DNA of 25,991 nt from an uncultured Bacteroidaceae bacterium (GTDB lineage: Bacteria; Bacteroidota; Bacteroidia; Bacteroidales; Bacteroidaceae): positions 1-25,991 of the forward strand of contig CAJGCJ010000015.1 in NCBI GenBank assembly GCA_904501775.1, written 5' to 3'. Under the pieces are notes generated by a model. The model was not told the origin of the DNA, did no database searches, and worked only from the letters and a program-made list of their open reading frames with translations. The number at the start of each line of letters is the position of its first letter. Position 1 is the stretch's first letter. Shown piece by piece: positions 23,014 to 25,991 of the stretch. The position numbers were made by a program, and so were the translations under genes.

Positions 23014-24939
23014 TTATACAAGTTTTTCTTTTACGAGTATTTCAATTAATTTTTTAGATGTCTGCTCGAGCTTTATAAGGTCGCGCAACAGTCTGAGTCT
23101 GTATATGCAGGCTCTTATGTATATTGCAGTTCCTATTGGGAATACTATTATTGCAAGTATATTGAGCCATTTGTTATCTATTGGTGATGTAATAGCCTTG
23201 GCCTCTATTATGGGCAGCTCGTTGATATATATGATAACTTTCTTGCTTTTGCTGTTGCCCATCTCTTCGGCCAGCATATCAAGTTCCTCGCTCATATTTA
23301 CAATAACGCTTTCGTTTCCTTCTCTAAAGAATATTCTCTTTAGTGAGGGCAGTTTCTTGAGTTTATTGTCTTTGCGGAATTTATGTGATATGTGTGCTAT
23401 TTCATCAAGCTTCTTATAATCTGCCGCATAGTCGGGATCTTCTATAATAACCTCTTTCAAGGTGATGTTACGTTTCTCCTTTATTCCAAACAGTTTGCGG
23501 AAGAACTCTTTATAGGCATCCATGTTAAGAATGGTAGAGTCACGATTCGATTGGTATGTCAATATTACTCCCAACGGTACAAGTACAAGTGTGCTCAACC
23601 AACTGCCTATCCATATATACCATTCGCCTTCACGGGCCATCTTATAACCCGATGTGTTAAATATGTAATAAAGAACAAACAATGCCACTGAAATGAGAAC
23701 AGGGTATCCAAGTCCTCCTTTTCGCACAATTGCTCCAAGCGGGGCACCAATAAAGAAGAATACTATGCATCCCAACGACAATGTAATCTTTTCCCACCAT
23801 ATGAGATGGTGTTTGTTGAGGTCTTTGTCAAGACCGCGCATTATATTCTTTTTAATCTCATATTCTGTCTTTATCTGCTGCAGTTTGTTGAGTTCGTTTT
23901 TCTTCCACCTAAGTTTTTCGGCTTTGCTGGCAGTGTTGAATATGCTGTCGACATTAAGATAGTATATACCGTCTTTAGACATGGATGCTGAATCCTCGCT
24001 GCTTATTTGTGTTTTCATCTGGTAGGAATTCCGCATTGCATTCTTCCAGTTATTGTGGCCTATGCTGTCGTTATGACGTGTTAGCGAGTCGATAGAATGT
24101 TGCAGCTGAATCATATTTTTACTTGCTGCCTGAGTCTTTAGGAATGAACCGTCCTTCATGCTGAAACCGCCATCAAGTTCTATCATCACTATCTTTTCGC
24201 GGTAGGTTTCGCGTCTGTAAGGCACATTCTTGTTTTTGCGATTGTCCTTTTTGTCCATTTGCAGATTTTCGAACAATTCACCGCTATATAGCTTCAGAGT
24301 CATGTTTTTCTGGTCGGCACTTGTCTCCATCTTTCCTGAGTCGGCTACCAGAATACGCGATTGGTCGAATCCTTCGCGTAAATCGTATATCATCACATTA
24401 TAAAGCATGCCTGTCTCTTTGTTCTTGTTTTTTACAAAGAGATTGAATCCTTCTATTTTATCGTAGAATACACCTTCGGGAATTTCTACTTCGGGCGATG
24501 TCTGTTTGATTGAGTACAGTACGGTATAGAGCTTCACCTGTGCATTGGGGCCTATCACGTTCTGGAAATAGAAAGATACACAGCCCAACAGCAGACATTC
24601 AACTGCCAATGGTGCCATTATACGCAGCAGAGGTATTCCGGCTGCCTTCATTGCCAAAAGCTCGAGTCGCTCTCCGAAATTACCGAATGTGATAAGTGCT
24701 GCAAGCAATATTGCAAGCGGGAGTGCCTGTCCTACGAGTGTGAGTGAACCAAGATAGAAGAATTGTGCCAATACTTCTATGTCGAGTCCTTTTCCTACAA
24801 ATTCATCAACCCATCTCCATAGAAGCTGCACAATAAAGATGAAGAGACATATAAAGAATGTTCCTGCCAACATAAGGCTGAAACTTTTAATGATAAAAAG
24901 GTCTAATTTCTTTATATGAAGAAAATGAGGGAATTTCAT
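23014..24939 (-). CDS. LptF/LptG family lipopolysaccharide export permease
   Basis: A YjgP/YjgQ-type permease, part of the inner-membrane LptB2FG complex that extracts LPS and passes it to the Lpt bridge. Three hydrophobic segments at about 17-40, 58-85 and 105-127 include the coupling-helix motif RLELLAMKAAGIPL. A large periplasmic domain (about 130-380) follows, longer than the E. coli version by a charged, helical insert around 270-370. Three more membrane segments are at about 380-402, 412-427 and 440-462. A further cytoplasmic-looking region (465-590) and a seventh hydrophobic segment (590-612) form a C-terminal extension. At 641 residues it is near twice the Proteobacterial size. Whether it works as LptF, LptG or both cannot be told here. 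Confidence 0.9.
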   Translation of the reverse strand: MKFPHFLHIKKLDLFIIKSFSLMLAGTFFICLFIFIVQLLWRWVDEFVGKGLDIEVLAQFFYLGSLTLVGQALPLAILLAALITFGNFGERLELLAMKAAGIPLLRIMAPLAVECLLLGCVSFYFQNVIGPNAQVKLYTVLYSIKQTSPEVEIPEGVFYDKIEGFNLFVKNKNKETGMLYNVMIYDLREGFDQSRILVADSGKMETSADQKNMTLKLYSGELFENLQMDKKDNRKNKNVPYRRETYREKIVMIELDGGFSMKDGSFLKTQAASKNMIQLQHSIDSLTRHNDSIGHNNWKNAMRNSYQMKTQISSEDSASMSKDGIYYLNVDSIFNTASKAEKLRWKKNELNKLQQIKTEYEIKKNIMRGLDKDLNKHHLIWWEKITLSLGCIVFFFIGAPLGAIVRKGGLGYPVLISVALFVLYYIFNTSGYKMAREGEWYIWIGSWLSTLVLVPLGVILTYQSNRDSTILNMDAYKEFFRKLFGIKEKRNITLKEVIIEDPDYAADYKKLDEIAHISHKFRKDNKLKKLPSLKRIFFREGNESVIVNMSEELDMLAEEMGNSKSKKVIIYINELPIIEAKAITSPIDNKWLNILAIIVFPIGTAIYIRACIYRLRLLRDLIKLEQTSKKLIEILVKEKLV

Positions 24940-25029
24940 AGAAATCTCGGTAACTCTATTTTTTACGGTTTTATTTTCTATTTGTGGCCTAAAAAAATTA
25001 TGCCAACAATGCTTGCTTTATCATAAGTG

Positions 25030-25037
25030 CAAAGTTA
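25030..25037 (-). promoter_or_regulatory. -7 element of lptF/G-ribBA-aspC
   Basis: On the - strand, TAACTTTG at 25037-25030 matches TAnnTTTG exactly. It is 90 bases before the lptF/G start, giving a leader of about 85 bases. No clear -33 element is visible. Confidence 0.5.
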
Positions 25038-25092
25038 GCATAAAATGTGTGATATTACTCTTCTTTTTAAGGAAAATATGAGTAGGGGAGCA

Positions 25093-25476
25093 TTACATTC
25101 CCGAATGACGTTTGAGATATTCAATTTGTGAATCCCACAAATCTTTTTGGTCGTTTATTTCAGACGGCTCGGCAAAGTCGCTTATCACCAGAGAATGTTG
25201 TCTGGTGATTTCGTTATATGTGATTCTTAATTCGAAGAAAGTATTTACATTCTCATCTTCCCATCTTAAACGAACATACACACCGTTGCGTTGTGCAATA
25301 AGTGTTGCAGTTCTCTTTTCCTCTTTTCCCCAATAGAAATTGAATGTTTTGCCGTTCATTTCAATATTATCGGCAAACCATGTAGACAATCCATGTTCGG
25401 TACCAATATATTGCCAAATCATTGGTGCACTTCCTTTCATGGGATATTCTATCTGAAATTTCTCCTTTTTAGTCAT
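25093..25476 (-). CDS. START-like domain protein
   Basis: A 127-residue soluble protein of the small START-like/AHSA1-like family found in Bacteroidetes. The start is taken as the ATG at 25474-25476 (MTKKEKFQIEY), not the upstream in-frame TTG at 25527, because the family begins KKEKF-(Q/H)-x-EY. Recognisable blocks are WQYIGTEHGLSTWFAD, FNFYWG, VRLRWEDE and the end LWDSQIEYLKR. These form a helix-grip fold likely to bind a hydrophobic ligand, but the ligand is unknown. It is 153 bases upstream of lptF/G on the same strand and probably has its own transcript, because lptF/G has a separate promoter. Confidence 0.88.
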   Translation of the reverse strand: MTKKEKFQIEYPMKGSAPMIWQYIGTEHGLSTWFADNIEMNGKTFNFYWGKEEKRTATLIAQRNGVYVRLRWEDENVNTFFELRITYNEITRQHSLVISDFAEPSEINDQKDLWDSQIEYLKRHSGM

Positions 25477-25640
25477 AAACAATATTGGAAATATTTTATT
25501 ATCAGTTGTTTTTAGCTGTGCACGCAAGTTAATTATTATTATTTATAATAACAAAAAAAAATATATTTAGTTTACTTATATAGATAATCTTCAGAACTTT
25601 TATAATCGGTAAACCCGATGGTCGGATCATATAAAAAGTT
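25477..25640. other. AT-rich spacer with a folded element
   Basis: No gene is seen. The stretch is very AT-rich, with a TTATTAT-TT-ATAATAA palindrome at 25536-25551 that may belong to the START gene promoter. At 25595-25640 a longer structure is possible: AACTTTTATA pairs with TATAAAAAGTT (one bulged A) around an inner hairpin ATCGG-TAAAC-CCGAT. It lies just ahead of the small frameshifted ORF. Confidence 0.45.
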
Positions 25641-25666
25641 ATAAAGATGATTTCGTATCAGGACTC

Positions 25667-25799
25667 ATGAAATATTTTCCCCTGTTAAATGAACTTTTCG
25701 AGATGATAGGAATGAATCTTCCCAAGTATCTGGCAAAAAAAAGAGAATTATGCTGACAATACAACATCGGCCGAAGAAATAGGATTATTAACAATATAA
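25667..25799 (+). pseudogene. Small frameshifted ORF, possible relic
   Basis: From ATG 25667 the frame reads 29 codons (MKYFPLLNELFEM, then IGMNLPKYLAKK) and stops at 25754-25756, just after a run of eight A at 25735-25742. Removing one A continues the frame to a TAA at 25797-25799, adding ENYADNTTSAEEIGLLTI. A T-tailed hairpin follows directly. The frame is also open upstream for about 18 codons (GLM preceded by YKDDFVS), so it may be the remnant of a larger gene. I do not recognise the family. A sequencing error in the A-run, or a real programmed slip, is also possible. Confidence 0.35.
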
Positions 25800-25801
25800 G
25801 A

Positions 25802-25831
25802 AAAAAGCATTAGAGTGCCTTTTTATATTTT
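25802..25831 (+). terminator. Hairpin with T tail after the small ORF
   Basis: AAAAAGCA pairs with TGC-TTTTT (one bulged C) around TTAGAG, followed by ATATTTTTTT. It would end a short transcript from the small ORF and insulate the tRNA promoter that follows. Confidence 0.55.
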
Positions 25832-25854
25832 TTTCCATTCTTTTCCTTAAAATA

Positions 25855-25886
25855 TTTGTGAATTAAAAAATATCGCCGTATATTTG
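25855..25886 (+). promoter_or_regulatory. Promoter of the CAU tRNA
   Basis: TTTG at 25855-25858 and TATATTTG at 25879-25886 with a 20-base spacer are a near-ideal Bacteroidetes promoter (-33 TTTG, -7 TAnnTTTG). The tRNA begins 16 bases after the -7 box. This is the best promoter in the window and the strongest marker of phylum. Confidence 0.85.
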
Positions 25887-25901
25887 CACCGCAAAAGTGA
25901 T

Positions 25902-25975
25902 GGCGAGATAGCTCAGCTGGTTAGAGCGTCGGATTCATAATCCGGAGGTCGTGGGATCGTGACCCACTCTCGCTA
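25902..25975 (+). tRNA. tRNA with CAU anticodon, probably elongator tRNA-Met
   Basis: 74 bases fold as a tRNA: acceptor GGCGAGA / TCTCGCT (first pair G-U), D arm with AGCTGGTTA loop, anticodon stem TCGGA / TCCGG with loop TTCATAA (CAU at 25935-25937), variable AGGTC, T stem GTGGG / CCCAC, discriminator A at 25975. CCA is not encoded (the gene is followed by CAAAA), so the CCA end must be added. It lacks the initiator features (no three G-C pairs at the anticodon stem base), so it is elongator Met, or Ile2 with lysidine at the C34. The T-loop is ATCGTGA and not the usual TTCRANY. Confidence 0.93.
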
Positions 25976-25991
25976 CAAAAAAGAGAGGTAA

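Noticed and set aside
22808..23419. 203-codon open frame on the + strand across the ribBA/lptF-G junction
   Set aside because: Ser/Ile/Leu-rich antisense translation of two real genes, with no promoter.
25477..25527. N-terminal extension of the START-like protein from a TTG
   Set aside because: The 17 added residues are not family-like, and the ATG at 25476 gives the common N-terminus.
1..25991. Insertion sequence, prophage, CRISPR array, toxin-antitoxin or defence island
   Set aside because: No transposase, integrase, phage, Cas or nuclease-toxin product, no repeat-spacer pattern and no flanking target duplication seen; gene content is housekeeping throughout.

Overview
The window looks like a core chromosomal segment of a member of the Bacteroidetes, most likely order Bacteroidales. 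Three things point there. Promoters follow the Bacteroidetes pattern (TAnnTTTG near -7, TTTG or TTG near -33), clearest in front of the tRNA at 25902 and in front of ychF and leuS. Start codons lack convincing Shine-Dalgarno sequences. Several proteins are typical of this group: a PorZ-like type IX secretion protein, a roughly 640-residue LptF/LptG permease, and a START-like protein of about 127 residues. I cannot name the genus from sequence alone.

Layout. 1-2157 (+): the end of uvrC, then a tight dtd - mazG-like - deoC group (repair, tRNA proofreading, nucleotide sanitation and deoxyribose phosphate breakdown). 2158-2369: a hairpin-rich gap ending in a bidirectional terminator. 2369-3343 (-): long-chain polyprenyl diphosphate synthase, divergent from polA (3432-6272, +), which is followed by a small unknown gene. 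6779-8721 (+): ychF and lgt, closed by a terminator hairpin that holds the lgt stop codon in its loop and overlaps the catalase stop codon. 8737-12943 (-): mutS followed by a catalase, with a strong hairpin against the catalase start codon. 13170-19916 (+): leuS, then yitT-like - rdgB - porZ, the last three joined by 4-base ATGA stop/start overlaps. 19917-20549: the largest gap, very AT-rich, rich in palindromes and TNAACAG repeats, with DnaA-box-like words; a tentative replication-origin candidate. 20550-24939 (-): lptF/G - ribBA - aspartate aminotransferase. 25093-25476 (-): START-like protein. 25477-25901: an AT-rich gap with a folded element and a small frameshifted ORF. 25902-25975 (+): a CAU tRNA with an unusual T-loop.

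Functionally this is housekeeping: DNA replication and repair (uvrC, polA, mutS), pool and tRNA quality control (dtd, mazG-like, rdgB), translation (leuS, tRNA, ychF), envelope building (prenyl synthase, lgt, lptF/G, porZ), cofactor and amino-acid metabolism (ribBA, aspC, deoC) and oxidative defence (katA). I found no mobile element, CRISPR array, toxin-antitoxin pair or recognisable new multi-gene system. The points worth a second look are mostly non-coding: the 20 kb gap, the katA leader hairpin, terminators fused to stop codons, the T-loop of the tRNA, and the relic or frameshifted ORF near 25.7 kb.
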